Below are positions 18,670-28,596 of a stretch of DNA of 64,000 nucleotides, one piece after another. Every line of letters starts with the position of its first letter. Within the stretch, counting starts at the first letter, position 1. The position numbers were made by a program, and so were the translations under genes. Origin of the DNA: Methyloversatilis discipulorum (lineage in GTDB: Bacteria > Pseudomonadota > Gammaproteobacteria > Burkholderiales > Rhodocyclaceae); the NCBI RefSeq assembly GCF_000385375.1, contig NZ_ARVV01000001.1, positions 1,612,001 through 1,676,000 of the forward strand, written 5' to 3'. The notes under the pieces are model-generated. The model was not told where the DNA came from, did not search any database, and saw only the letters and a program-made list of their open reading frames with translations.

Positions 18670-19898
18670 CAGGCGGCGACCGCGCCGGCGTCGGCCGGCT
18701 GGGTCTGCATGTCGAGGCGCAGCGTGCTGAGGCCGCGGAAACCGAAGTTCGCCAGCCATTCGGGCCGGGTGTCGACGGCGGCGATGTGCGGGCAGCGGGC
18801 GAGCAGCGCGTCGAAGGCGATCTCGGCTTCGAGCAGCGCGAGACGTGTGCCGATGCACACGTGCGGGCCGTGACCGAAGGCGAAATGGGCGGTGTCGGCG
18901 CGGCCGATGTCGAAGCGGTCTGCGTCGGCATGACGCGTCTCGTCGCGGTTGCCGGAGGCGATCAGCGGCACCACCATCTGCCCGCGCCGGATCTGCGCCC
19001 CGGCGTACTCGAAGTCCTCGGCGGCGATGCGGGTGAGGTACTGCACCGGGCTGTCGTAGCGCAGCATTTCACGCACCGCGTTCGGAATGCGCGAGCGGTC
19101 GTCGCGCAGCGCCTGCATCTGGTCGGGGTGGCGCAGCAGCGCGAGCATGCCGTTGCCGAGCAGGTTGCGCGTCGTTTCGTGGCCGCCGAACATCAGCATC
19201 GAACACTGCGAAGCCACCTGTTCGCCGTTCAGCGCTTCCTCGTCCTCCTCGATGCGGATAAGCAGGCTGATCAGATCGTCACCGGGCGCGTGCCGGCGCT
19301 GCTCGACCACCGCCTCGAAGTAGCGCGTCATCGCCAGCAGGCTGTCACGCCCGCGGTAGGCGACTTCGAGCGAACTGGCCGGGTTGCCGAAGAAGCGGGC
19401 GATGGCGTCGGACCATTCGATGAATTCGGCCTGGTCGCGGGCATCGACGCCCATCAGTTCGCAGATGACCAGCGCCGGAAACGGGTGGGCGAAGCTGCCC
19501 ATGTAGTCGACCGTGCCGTGCGCGGGCAGGCGGTCGATCAGCGTGTGCGCGGTACGCGTGATCGCGTCACGCCACAGGTCCGTCACCTGCGGTGCGAAGC
19601 CCTTGTTCATCAGCTTGCGCAGCAGCGTGTGCTCCGGTGCGTCCTGGAACAGCAGCCACATGCCGAACACGCGGTTGAACTCCGCGAACGCCGGCTGCAC
19701 CGGCTCCGGCAGCAGCGCGCTGTAGCAGTGACTGCGCTGTGCGCTGAGCCGGGCGTCCCGCAGCACCGGGGCAATGTCGGCGTGGCGGGGCAGCAGCCAG
19801 GCGCCGCCGAGGAAGTCGCCATTCCAGTGCGCGGAGCCGGCTTCGCGCAGCGCACGGTAGGTCGGGTAGGGGTTCTCGATGAAGTTCTGGTCGAACAT
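18669..19898 (-). CDS. Cytochrome P450
   Basis: A 409-residue soluble bacterial P450. It has the I-helix oxygen-activation motif FGGHETT (237-243), the ExxR motif EMLR (277-280) and the haem-binding loop FGHGPHVCIG with Cys348. It resembles the CYP107-like group often found with polyketide pathways. ATG 19898 (MFDQNFIENPYPTYRALRE) is preferred because GGAG lies 9 nt upstream; another ATG at 19907 has no room for a ribosome site. Its stop overlaps the desaturase start. No ferredoxin gene is nearby. Probable role: hydroxylation or epoxidation of a lipid-like product of the adjoining cluster. Confidence 0.9.
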   Translation of the reverse strand: MFDQNFIENPYPTYRALREAGSAHWNGDFLGGAWLLPRHADIAPVLRDARLSAQRSHCYSALLPEPVQPAFAEFNRVFGMWLLFQDAPEHTLLRKLMNKGFAPQVTDLWRDAITRTAHTLIDRLPAHGTVDYMGSFAHPFPALVICELMGVDARDQAEFIEWSDAIARFFGNPASSLEVAYRGRDSLLAMTRYFEAVVEQRRHAPGDDLISLLIRIEEDEEALNGEQVASQCSMLMFGGHETTRNLLGNGMLALLRHPDQMQALRDDRSRIPNAVREMLRYDSPVQYLTRIAAEDFEYAGAQIRRGQMVVPLIASGNRDETRHADADRFDIGRADTAHFAFGHGPHVCIGTRLALLEAEIAFDALLARCPHIAAVDTRPEWLANFGFRGLSTLRLDMQTQPADAGAVAA

Positions 19899-20036
19899 GG
19901 TCGGCATCTCCGGCAGGCCGATCGCGGTCCGCGGCTGCGGATGCATATCGGAAGTGAAAGGGGGCGACGAAGGGAGGGCGGTGCCGGCCGCGAGGCCGGG
20001 TGCCCGTCGGTACATTCCTTGCGGTGCTTCCGGTGG

Positions 20037-21113
20037 TCAGGACCTCATCGCTGTCCGGATGCGACGGCGACGAAGCAGGAGCAGCACACCGCCTGCGGCC
20101 AGCATGGTTGAGGCGGACGGTTCAGGGACCGGCGCGGCCGCGACGCCGGCAAGTTCGCCGGCCAGCATCGAGTACGCGGCGGTGGTGAGGTGGATCGAGT
20201 CCCAGAAGAAGTACTCGTCCGGCGTTCCGCAGGCGGCGAAGGCGCTGCCGTTGAAGTCGAAACAGGCGGACGCTGCGTTGGTCAGTCCACCCGGTGCATT
20301 GCCGGCGAGTACGGCGGCTATCGTGTCCTCGTACCAGTCCTGCGCGTCGAAGCGCATCAGGTTCAGCGCCGGCCGGCTGCTGTCCAGCGTGTCGAGCAGG
20401 CTGTCGAGCCGGATGTTCATGGTGTCGACGCCCTCGTGCAGCAGGGCGCGCAGGTCGGGATCGGCGGCAAAGGCGCTCGCCCAGAAAGGCTCGTGTTCGA
20501 GCGCGATGCTGTTGAGCACGAGGATGTTGCGGGCGCCGGCCTCGACCAGCGCATCCACGTTTGCAGCGATGTCCTGCGCCGCCGTCAGGCCCGCCTGCTG
20601 GAGGGCTGCGCGGCGCGTTTCGTCGCCGAGGGATGCGGGCAGGGCCTGACCCAGGCCCCAGAAGTCGTTGTGTCCGCCCCAGACGAAGTACAGCGCGTCC
20701 GGATCGGCGCTGCCGGTAAGCGCGAGGTGAGTGTCGACCTGATCGCGCAGCCCGGTGGCTCCGAAGGCGGTGTTGACGAAGGGCAGCACGTTGCCGTGGC
20801 CGCTGAGCGCACCGGTCCATGCGTAGTTGGTCAGGCCGATGCCCAGCGTGCCGGCGAGGTGCTCGACCGCCGACAGGCCGTTGGTGGGGCGCCCCTGGAA
20901 GAAGCCGTCGGCATAGCCAGGGATCGCGAACGGCGGCCACCAGGCGAGTACGTCCTCGACCGGCCGCGTGGCCAGCGCACCGACCAGGTTGCCGGTATCC
21001 GAGAAGCTGTCTCCGAACGCATACATCGCCGAGTACGGCGACGCCGCACAGACGGAGGACGCCCCCCCGGCCATCGCGGCCGTGATGGCCAGCCGGCACA
21101 TGAACCTTCTCAT
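20037..21113 (-). CDS. PEP-CTERM GDSL/SGNH esterase
   Basis: A 358-residue secreted hydrolase. A signal peptide (ITAAMAGGASSVCA) is followed by the GDSFSDTGN nucleophile block, WGGHNDFW (block III Asn) and DSIHLT (block V Asp/His). The C-terminus carries VPEPSASTMLAAGGVLLLL then RRRRIR, a PEP-CTERM exosortase signal. It should be a surface-bound lipase/esterase of the autotransporter-GDSL subfamily without the barrel. GGAAGGAC upstream of ATG 21113 supports the start. It lies upstream of, and on the same strand as, the P450 and desaturase (138-bp gap), and diverges from the polyketide operon across about 700 bp. Confidence 0.88.
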   Translation of the reverse strand: MRRFMCRLAITAAMAGGASSVCAASPYSAMYAFGDSFSDTGNLVGALATRPVEDVLAWWPPFAIPGYADGFFQGRPTNGLSAVEHLAGTLGIGLTNYAWTGALSGHGNVLPFVNTAFGATGLRDQVDTHLALTGSADPDALYFVWGGHNDFWGLGQALPASLGDETRRAALQQAGLTAAQDIAANVDALVEAGARNILVLNSIALEHEPFWASAFAADPDLRALLHEGVDTMNIRLDSLLDTLDSSRPALNLMRFDAQDWYEDTIAAVLAGNAPGGLTNAASACFDFNGSAFAACGTPDEYFFWDSIHLTTAAYSMLAGELAGVAAAPVPEPSASTMLAAGGVLLLLRRRRIRTAMRS

Positions 21114-21808
21114 CAGATATGTCCTTCCATGGGTGAGGATCGATCGTTCGCCGGCGGCGCAGATGACCGGACTACTGTGTGTGCGCCGCACAAATAAAGA
21201 TGTCCGTCCGGTCGCGGCTGCAGCGTGAGCAATACGCATGCCAGAGGCATCGGCAGGACAGTTCGGGGAGAGTTGGATGGAGAGGACGGTGCCGGTGCCG
21301 AGCCGGCGGACACCGCCCTGATCAGCGCTTCGGCGCGCCGGATCGAAGCGGGGAAAGGCTGCGGGAAGCGATCGCGTGCAATGGGCGAGGGACGGCGATT
21401 CGTGACCGCGCTCGCGTGAATCATTCGCCTACGAATGTCAATGAGATATCAAATAAGAATTTATTGGACGATGGTCTTAGGCTAAAAGTAGTACATGTGT
21501 CGCAATGCTGGACAGATTGTGTCCAACTGCAAACTCCGATGCGGAGGTCATTTTGTACCGTGTCCGTCGTGAATCACCTGTCATGACATCTTGTTTCACT
21601 TTGACTGGTCGTTATGCGATTTCCTTGCGCAGCCGATGTTTCGGGTCCGTAAATCCGGCCCGACGGAGAGGCGGTCGGACAGCACTTCCGTGCGTCATTT
21701 CACATGTTGCAGCGAAGCAGAAAAACCCTGGCACGGTAATGGCTATTGAGCACCCCGGCGCCGTGCCTTCCGCACGGACGAAAGTCATGAACCGGGGCGG
21801 TCATCGGC
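21114..21808. promoter_or_regulatory. Divergent intergenic control region of the polyketide cluster
   Basis: About 700 bp between the divergent GDSL and polyketide synthase starts, the longest non-coding stretch in the accessory block. It contains a distinctly AT-rich patch at about 21420-21500. Just after it is a dyad TGGACA-N5-TGTCCA (21509-21525). A weak -35/-10 candidate, TTGTTT and TATGCG near 21592-21620, points to the polyketide genes. I see no regulator gene and no convincing small ORF. Role as a shared promoter/operator region is inferred from layout. Confidence 0.4.
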
Positions 21809-21814
21809 GTGGAA

Positions 21815-24800
21815 ATGCAGAACGAAACTTTGCTGGCGTGGGTCATCGAGCGCTTCGCTGATGTCATGGGGCACGATGCGGCGCGCATCGAGGCGCACAG
21901 CGCGCTCGAGGACATCGGGCTCGAGTCGATGGCGGTTGTGGCCATGGGACGTCTGCTCGAAGCGCACTTTCCGCTATTGCCCCGTACCTTCCTGTACGAC
22001 TGCCGGACCGTGGGCGATGTACATCAGTACCTGCTGTCGAACTTTCCCGACGAAGCGGCGCGGCTGTCCGCCTCGCTGCGGCCCGTTTCCCCGCGCGAAG
22101 AGGCGCACGCTTCGGCGAGGCCGCACTTCAGCGACGAGTGGGAGGTGCTCGATGACGACCTGACGGACGCTGGCGGCGTAAACGCGGACGATGCGATCGC
22201 CATCGTCGGCATCGCCGGCCGCTACCCCGGGGCGCCCGATCTCGAATCGTTCGCCGCATTGCTTGACGCCGGTGTCGATGCCGTCGGCGAAGTGCCGGCC
22301 GAGCGCTGGTCGGCCGACGGGTTGTTCAGCGGCGATCCGGTCGCGCGTGCGCAATGGGCCAGCACGTCGAAGTGGGGCGGCTTCCTGCGCGACGTCGATG
22401 CCTTCGATTCGGCCTTCTTCGGCGTGTCTGCAGTCGACGCCGACGTGATGGATCCGCAGGAGCGCCTGTTCATCGAGTGCGCGTGGCACGCGCTGGAACA
22501 CGCGGCGCTCGGCCCCGAACGGTTGCCGCGTGCGCAGCCTGGCGGCGCGGCACGCGTCGGCGTGTTCGCCGGTATCACCACGCTGTCCTATCCCCTGCTC
22601 GGCGAGGTGCACTGGCGCAGCGGCGGCGGTCAGGTGCCGACGGCGATGCCGTGGTCGGTGGCCAACCGGCTGTCGTGGCTGCTCGATTTCGACGGACCCA
22701 GCATTGCGCTCGACACTGCCTGCTCGTCATCGCTGACCGCTCTGCATCTCGCCTGCGAAAGCCTGCGCCGCGACGAATGCGCGGTGGCGCTGGCGGGCGG
22801 CGTCAATCTTTACCTGCATCCGTCCAAGTATGTGCAGCTGAGTCAGCAGCGCATGCTGTCGCCGACCGGTCGCTGTCACGCCTTTGGCGACGCGGCGGAC
22901 GGCTTCGTGCCGGGCGAGGGCGTGGGCGTCGTCGTGCTGCGTCGACTGACCGATGCACGCGCGGCTGGTGACCGCATCCTCGGCGTGATCCGCGCCACCG
23001 GCGTCGCGCACGGCGGTCGCACGACCGGCTACACGGTGCCCAGTTCGCGCAGCCAGGGCGTGCTCATCCGCGACACGCTTGCGCGCGCCGGCCTCGGCGC
23101 TTCCCGCATCGGCTACGTCGAGGCGCACGGCACCGGCACCGGTCTGGGCGACCCGGTCGAGGTCGAGGGCCTGCTTGCGGGCTGGGCGGCCGACCGGCCG
23201 CGGAGCTGCGCACTCGGTTCGGTCAAGGCGAACATCGGACACCTCGAAGCGGCCGCCGGCATTGCCGGGCTGACCCGGCTGCTGTTGCAGTTCCGCTCGC
23301 ACCGCCTGTTCGCTTCGCTGCATTCGGAGCGCATCAATCCGGCCATCGATCTGGCCCGTACGCCCTTCCGCATTCCTCAGCGTACGGAGCCGTGGCCCGA
23401 CGACGGTCAGGCGCGCTGCGCCGCCCTCAGCTCCTTCGGCGCCGGCGGCGCCAACGCGCACGTAATCGTCGAGGAATGGCGCGAGGTGCCCGCGGACATC
23501 GCTGCCGGCACTATCGCCACGGTATTTCCGTTCTCGGCCAGCGATGAAGAGCAGCTGGACGCCGTCATCGCGCGCTTCCGCGACTGGCTCGCGCCGCGTG
23601 TGGCAGAACTCGATACGCCGGACGGACGTGCGCGCATCGCCGCGACGCTGCAGCTGGGGCGCACGCCGCTGCGTGCGCGGGCGCTGGTCGTCGCCGGCTC
23701 GCTGGCCGATCTGCTGCAGGCGCTGTCGGCTGACCGCGTGCAGCGCGGGGCGACCGACGGCCGGAAGGCGGCCGCCACCGAGGGCGCCGATCCGCTCGTG
23801 CTGGCGACAGGCTGGCTCGCCGGCGCGTCGGTACGGTGGTCCACGCTGTGGCCTGAATCGGGGAAGACCCTGCCGCAGCCGGTCGATCTGCCCGCCTATC
23901 CCTTCCGTCGCACCCGCCACTGGATAGGTGGCGCACAGACGCCGGCACCGGTGCGCTTCGACGGTGTGCCGGCCGCGGCAGCAAGGGACGGCGTACTGCA
24001 CATCAACCCGGACGACTGGCGCGCGCGCAATCACGTGGTCGACGGGCAGGCGGTTTTTCCCGCCGCCGGCTACCTGCAGCTGCTCGCAGCGCGCCTGCCC
24101 GGCGACGGGGCGATCGAGTTTCGTGACCTGATGTGGGGACGCGCGCTGGTGCTCGCCACGTCGGCTGACGTGACGGTGGATGTCGATGCTGCCGGCCGTT
24201 GCGCGGTGCGCAGCGGAACGGCCGACGACGGTCCGGCCCATCTGCGGGGCGCCTTGCATGCTCTGGCGGCCGGCGCGGCGTCGACGGCCGCCGTCGCGCG
24301 TCCGACCGGACCCTTCGACCGCGATGCGTTCTACGCGGGCTTCGAGCGCATGGGTCTGTGCTACGGCCCCGAGTTCCGGCCGGTGCGCGCGCTTGAGCGC
24401 GCAGGCGATCACGCCGTTGCCGAACTGTCCGTTCCGCCGCGCGACGACGTCGGCCGCATCAATCCGGCGCTGCTCGACGGCGTGTTCCAGTGCGCGGTCG
24501 CGCTGGCACCGGCGGCGGTGCTGGCGGCCGGCCGTGCCTTCGTGCCCTTCTCGATGCGCCGCCTCACGCTGCACGCGCCGTTGCGCGAGCACGCCGTCGT
24601 GCGCGTCGACTATCGCGGCACGCCGGCACCCGGCCTGCACGCCTATGACTTCCGGGTCTGCGCGCACGATGGCGCGCCGCTTGCCGACATCGAAGGCTTC
24701 TGCTTCCGCGCCTGGGACGGTGTGCGCGCTGCGCCGCTGCACCTGCTGCAGCGACACTGGGTCGTGGCCGACGGCCGATCGCCTGCCGGTCTGGCCGCCT

Positions 24801-27800
24801 CGCCCATGTTGCTCGCAGGCGCTGCCGGAGTCGGGCTGGGCGGACTCGCCGCCCGGCTGCGTCGCCTGTATCCCGCGCAACCGCTGTGGAGCGTCGAGAC
24901 GGCATCGCGCTTCCGCTTCCACGACGGGCACTGCGTGGATATGGACGCGGCCGACGCCGCCCATCGGCGCACCCTGCTCGAACTGCTGCAGCACGGTGAC
25001 GCCTTCCCGGCCACCGTAGTCTGGATGAGCGGCAACGCGCGCGGCTCCACGGAAGCCGACGCGCGGCGCTTCGTAGCGCTGGCGCAGTTGCTGGTCGGCG
25101 CGCTCGGCGCACGCGCACTGCGGCTGGTTTATGTGGGCATACCGTCGTCCGACGACGGGCGCTGCTTCCACGCCGCGATGGGCGGGCTTTTGAAAAGCCT
25201 GCACCTGGAAGCGCCCCGGGTATCGGCCGCCCTGCTCGAACTGGATGCAGCCACCGCCGATGATCCGGTGCGCCGCGCCGACGCCGTCGCTGCCGCCTTG
25301 GCCCGCCCACTGTCGCCCGGTCGCGTGCCGCGCCTGCGCGTGCGTGACGGCTGCATCGAGGAAGAGCGCTTCGCCTGGCTGGACGCGCCGCAGGACAGCT
25401 GGTTGCCCACGCGTGGCGCGACCTATCTGATCACCGGCGGCATGGGCGCGCTCGGTCGCACCTTCGCGCGCTGGCTGGCTGGCTGCGGCGTGCATGTCGC
25501 GCTGGTCGGGCGCAGTCCGCTCGACGATGAGGGGGCACGTGCAGTCGCTTCGCTCGGTGGCGAGGGCGCGTCTGTCGTCTATGTACAGGGCGACGTGACC
25601 GACGCCGCATCGCTGGCTGGTGTGCTGCAGCAGGTACGGGCGACGCTGGGTCCGGTGCGCGGCGTCATCCACGCGGCCGGCGTGCTGCGCGACGCCTTCT
25701 TCGTCAAGCACGGGGACGACGACTGGCAGGCCGTGCTGGCACCCAAGATCACCGCAGCCCGCCTGCTCGACGAGGCCACGCGTGACGATGCGCTCGAAGC
25801 CTTCGTGCTGTTCTCGTCGCTCGCTGGCGCGCACGGCAATGTAGGCCAGAGCGTCTACGCCTATGCCAATGCCTGGCTCGACGATTTCGCCGGACTGCGG
25901 GCGCAGGCGGTAGCCAGCGGCCGCCGCCGTGGCCGCACGCTGGCGCTGGCCTGGCCGCTCTGGCGCAGTGAAAACGGCATGCAGGCGCCACCGCCGGTCA
26001 TGCAGTGGATGGCCGAGCGCGGCCTTGAACTGCTCGACGCGGAGCAGGGCGTACAGGCTTTGCGCAGCGCGATGGCGAGCGGGGCGGCTGGCGTGGTCGT
26101 CTGCAGCGGCCGGCGCGAAGGCGTGGCCCGACTGCTGGAGGTCGGGCCAGCCGCGGTCGAGCGGCAGGCGCCTGCAACCGCGCCTGTGCGCGCAGTCGCG
26201 GCGGCCGATACGACGGGGGCACTGTGCAATCGGCTCGGCGACATGCTGGCCCGCGCCTGCGGCATTGCGCGCGCCCGCGTCGCGCCAGCGACCCCGCTGC
26301 AGTCGCTCGGACTGGATTCCATCATGGTGATGGACCTGAACGGCGAACTGGACAAACACTTCTCGTCGCTGCCGAAGACGCTGCTGTACGAAGCCGACAC
26401 CGTGCAGGAACTCGCTGCGCGCATCGTGTCGGCCGAGCCGGAGGCTGCGGCCCGCTTCGCAGGCGACGAGGCGGCGAACGCGCCTGCGATGCCCGCTGCC
26501 GAAGCGGCCGCGCCGGCCGTTCCGCCGGCGCCCGATCCGGTCGCGCCCGGCCCCGTTGCAAGCGCGGACGACGACACGCGTGGCCTGGCCATCGCCATCG
26601 TCGGCCTCGCCGGCCGCTACCCGCGCGCCGAGAACCCGGACGTCTTCTGGGACAACCTGTTGCAGGGCATGGACTGCGTCGCCGAGCTTTCGCAGCGCTG
26701 GCCGGACGACCCGTCCTTCGCCCGGCGCGAGGGCGAGGCGGCGAAGACAGGCGCGTACGCGCGCTGGGCCGCGCTGATCGATCAGCACGACTGTTTCGAT
26801 CCGCTGTTCTTCGGCATCGCGCCGCGCGACGCCGAACGGATGGACCCGCAGGAGCGGCTGTTCCTCGAAGCGTCCTGGCTGGCCATCGAGAACGCCGGCT
26901 ACACGCCGCAGACCCTGCAGTCGCCGCCGTCGCGCGACGGCGCACGGGCACGCGTCGGCGTGCTGGCCGGCGTCATGTACGGCGAGTACCAGTATTACGG
27001 CGCCGGCGGTTCGGCCACGCTGACCAACTCGTCCTACGCGGCCATCGCCAACCGGGTGTCCTACACGCTGGGTTTCAACGGCGCCTCATTCGCGCTGGAC
27101 AGCATGTGCTCGTCCTCGCTGACCGCGCTGCACACCGCCTGCCTGCTGCTGCGCGCCGGCGAATGCGACGCGGTGCTGGCGGGCGGCGTCAACGTGTCGG
27201 CACACCCCTACCGCTACCGCATGCTGAGCGAACTGCAGTTCGCCGCCAGCGACGGCCGCTGCCGCAGCTTCGGCGCTGGCGGCGACGGCTATGTGCCGGG
27301 CGAGGGCGTCGGCGTCGTGGTGCTCAAGCGGCTGGCCGACGCGGTCCGCGACGGCGACCACATCCACGGCGTCATCCGCGGTTCGGCCCTCGGTCACGGC
27401 GGGCGCACTTCGGGCTTCACCGTGCCGACACCGGTCGGGCAGAGCGAAGTGATCGCCGACGCCTTCGCCAGCGCTGGTGTGCCGGCATCGCGGCTGGGCT
27501 ATATCGAGGCGCACGGCACCGGCACCGGTCTGGGCGACCCGATCGAACTGCGCGGACTCGCAATGGCGCTCGAAGGTGCGCTGGGCGACCACGTGGTGCC
27601 CATAGGCTCGGTGAAGTCGCAGATCGGCCACCTTGAATCGGCCGCCGGCATCGCCGCCCTGACCAAGGTGCTGCTGCAGATGCGGCACGGCCGGCTGGTG
27701 CCGTCGATACACAGCGAGCCGGCGAATCCCAATATCGATTTTTCGAAGCTGCCTTTCCGCGTGCAGGCCGAAGCGGCCGACTGGCCGGCGCCGCGCGACG

Positions 27801-28561
27801 CGGTAGGACGCCTGCAGCCGCGGCTGGCGGCCGTCAGTTCCTTCGGCGCCGGCGGTTCCAACGCGCACCTGGTGGTCGAGGAATGGCCGGGCATGCCGGG
27901 CACCGACTTGCCCGGTCCGCACATCGTCGTGCTGTCGGCGCGCACGCCGGACACGCTGCGCGCGATGACGCAGTCGCTGGCACGCCATGTCGAGCGTGCG
28001 CTGGAACGCGGCGAGGCGCTGTCGCTGGCCGATCTGGCGGCGACGCTGCGTGTCGCGCGCATCGCCCAGCCCAACCGGCTCGCCGTGATCGCCGATGACC
28101 TGAGGACGCTGGCGGCGCAGCTGCGCGCCAGTCTGGAAGGCGAGTTCTGGCAGCTCGACGCCTCCACGCTGCCGGCCGGCGTGTTCAAGGGCGTGGCCGA
28201 CGCCGAGGGCGCGGCCGCAGATGCGGGCAGCGAGCCGGACGCGCTGGCGCGCGCCTGGGTCAGTGGCGCCTTCGACGACTGGAGCGCACAGCCGGTGCCG
28301 CCGCTGCGTCGACGCGTGCCGCTGCCCGGTACTGCCTTCCAGCGCCGGCGCTTCTGGGCGCAGCCGGTCGCGGCCGCCCAGGCCCCGCAGATCGCCCAGC
28401 CCGTCGCGGCCTATGTCGCGACAGCCGCTGCAGCGCCCGCGCCCGACATCGCGCAGCCGCTGTCGCCGCGCGACATCCTCGAACGCGTCAGGACAGGCCG
28501 CATGACGCCTGACGAAGCCAAGCGCCTGCTCGCCGGCATGCGTGCCACCGCAGACCAGTGA
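21815..28561 (+). CDS. Trans-AT polyketide synthase: ACP-KS-DH-KR-ACP-KS
   Basis: A multidomain synthase of about 2250 residues with no acyltransferase domain (positions below count from a GTG two codons earlier, at 21809, an alternative start). Domains: ACP1 (about 5-80, Ser40 in GLESM), KS1 (128-555; Cys305 in DTACSSSL, His440, His478), DH (about 715-970; HVVDGQAVFP with His742 and DGVFQ with Asp890), KR (about 1200-1400; GGMGALG, Tyr1350, Asn1354), ACP2 (Ser1504 in GLDSI) and KS2 (1595-2025; Cys1767, His1902, His1941). The C-terminal helix SPRDILERVRTGRMTPDEAK looks like a docking element. KS2 has no ACP of its own; the next megasynthase starts with one. One KR/DH round would leave an alpha,beta-double bond. 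Malonyl units must come from the separate AT at 37.9 kb. Confidence 0.9.
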   Translation: MQNETLLAWVIERFADVMGHDAARIEAHSALEDIGLESMAVVAMGRLLEAHFPLLPRTFLYDCRTVGDVHQYLLSNFPDEAARLSASLRPVSPREEAHASARPHFSDEWEVLDDDLTDAGGVNADDAIAIVGIAGRYPGAPDLESFAALLDAGVDAVGEVPAERWSADGLFSGDPVARAQWASTSKWGGFLRDVDAFDSAFFGVSAVDADVMDPQERLFIECAWHALEHAALGPERLPRAQPGGAARVGVFAGITTLSYPLLGEVHWRSGGGQVPTAMPWSVANRLSWLLDFDGPSIALDTACSSSLTALHLACESLRRDECAVALAGGVNLYLHPSKYVQLSQQRMLSPTGRCHAFGDAADGFVPGEGVGVVVLRRLTDARAAGDRILGVIRATGVAHGGRTTGYTVPSSRSQGVLIRDTLARAGLGASRIGYVEAHGTGTGLGDPVEVEGLLAGWAADRPRSCALGSVKANIGHLEAAAGIAGLTRLLLQFRSHRLFASLHSERINPAIDLARTPFRIPQRTEPWPDDGQARCAALSSFGAGGANAHVIVEEWREVPADIAAGTIATVFPFSASDEEQLDAVIARFRDWLAPRVAELDTPDGRARIAATLQLGRTPLRARALVVAGSLADLLQALSADRVQRGATDGRKAAATEGADPLVLATGWLAGASVRWSTLWPESGKTLPQPVDLPAYPFRRTRHWIGGAQTPAPVRFDGVPAAAARDGVLHINPDDWRARNHVVDGQAVFPAAGYLQLLAARLPGDGAIEFRDLMWGRALVLATSADVTVDVDAAGRCAVRSGTADDGPAHLRGALHALAAGAASTAAVARPTGPFDRDAFYAGFERMGLCYGPEFRPVRALERAGDHAVAELSVPPRDDVGRINPALLDGVFQCAVALAPAAVLAAGRAFVPFSMRRLTLHAPLREHAVVRVDYRGTPAPGLHAYDFRVCAHDGAPLADIEGFCFRAWDGVRAAPLHLLQRHWVVADGRSPAGLAASPMLLAGAAGVGLGGLAARLRRLYPAQPLWSVETASRFRFHDGHCVDMDAADAAHRRTLLELLQHGDAFPATVVWMSGNARGSTEADARRFVALAQLLVGALGARALRLVYVGIPSSDDGRCFHAAMGGLLKSLHLEAPRVSAALLELDAATADDPVRRADAVAAALARPLSPGRVPRLRVRDGCIEEERFAWLDAPQDSWLPTRGATYLITGGMGALGRTFARWLAGCGVHVALVGRSPLDDEGARAVASLGGEGASVVYVQGDVTDAASLAGVLQQVRATLGPVRGVIHAAGVLRDAFFVKHGDDDWQAVLAPKITAARLLDEATRDDALEAFVLFSSLAGAHGNVGQSVYAYANAWLDDFAGLRAQAVASGRRRGRTLALAWPLWRSENGMQAPPPVMQWMAERGLELLDAEQGVQALRSAMASGAAGVVVCSGRREGVARLLEVGPAAVERQAPATAPVRAVAAADTTGALCNRLGDMLARACGIARARVAPATPLQSLGLDSIMVMDLNGELDKHFSSLPKTLLYEADTVQELAARIVSAEPEAAARFAGDEAANAPAMPAAEAAAPAVPPAPDPVAPGPVASADDDTRGLAIAIVGLAGRYPRAENPDVFWDNLLQGMDCVAELSQRWPDDPSFARREGEAAKTGAYARWAALIDQHDCFDPLFFGIAPRDAERMDPQERLFLEASWLAIENAGYTPQTLQSPPSRDGARARVGVLAGVMYGEYQYYGAGGSATLTNSSYAAIANRVSYTLGFNGASFALDSMCSSSLTALHTACLLLRAGECDAVLAGGVNVSAHPYRYRMLSELQFAASDGRCRSFGAGGDGYVPGEGVGVVVLKRLADAVRDGDHIHGVIRGSALGHGGRTSGFTVPTPVGQSEVIADAFASAGVPASRLGYIEAHGTGTGLGDPIELRGLAMALEGALGDHVVPIGSVKSQIGHLESAAGIAALTKVLLQMRHGRLVPSIHSEPANPNIDFSKLPFRVQAEAADWPAPRDAVGRLQPRLAAVSSFGAGGSNAHLVVEEWPGMPGTDLPGPHIVVLSARTPDTLRAMTQSLARHVERALERGEALSLADLAATLRVARIAQPNRLAVIADDLRTLAAQLRASLEGEFWQLDASTLPAGVFKGVADAEGAAADAGSEPDALARAWVSGAFDDWSAQPVPPLRRRVPLPGTAFQRRRFWAQPVAAAQAPQIAQPVAAYVATAAAAPAPDIAQPLSPRDILERVRTGRMTPDEAKRLLAGMRATADQ

Positions 28562-28596
28562 GCGCCGACCACCACGCGCAGACAACAGGGACAGAC

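Noticed and set aside
21505..21861. 118-codon ORF before the polyketide synthase
   Set aside because: Overlaps the synthase start, has no family similarity or good ribosome site, and composition is not protein-like.
22727..26788. 1353-codon open frame on the minus strand inside the first synthase
   Set aside because: Shadow frame of GC-rich coding DNA; no domain motifs, Arg/Gly/His-rich composition, and the plus strand has continuous PKS motifs.
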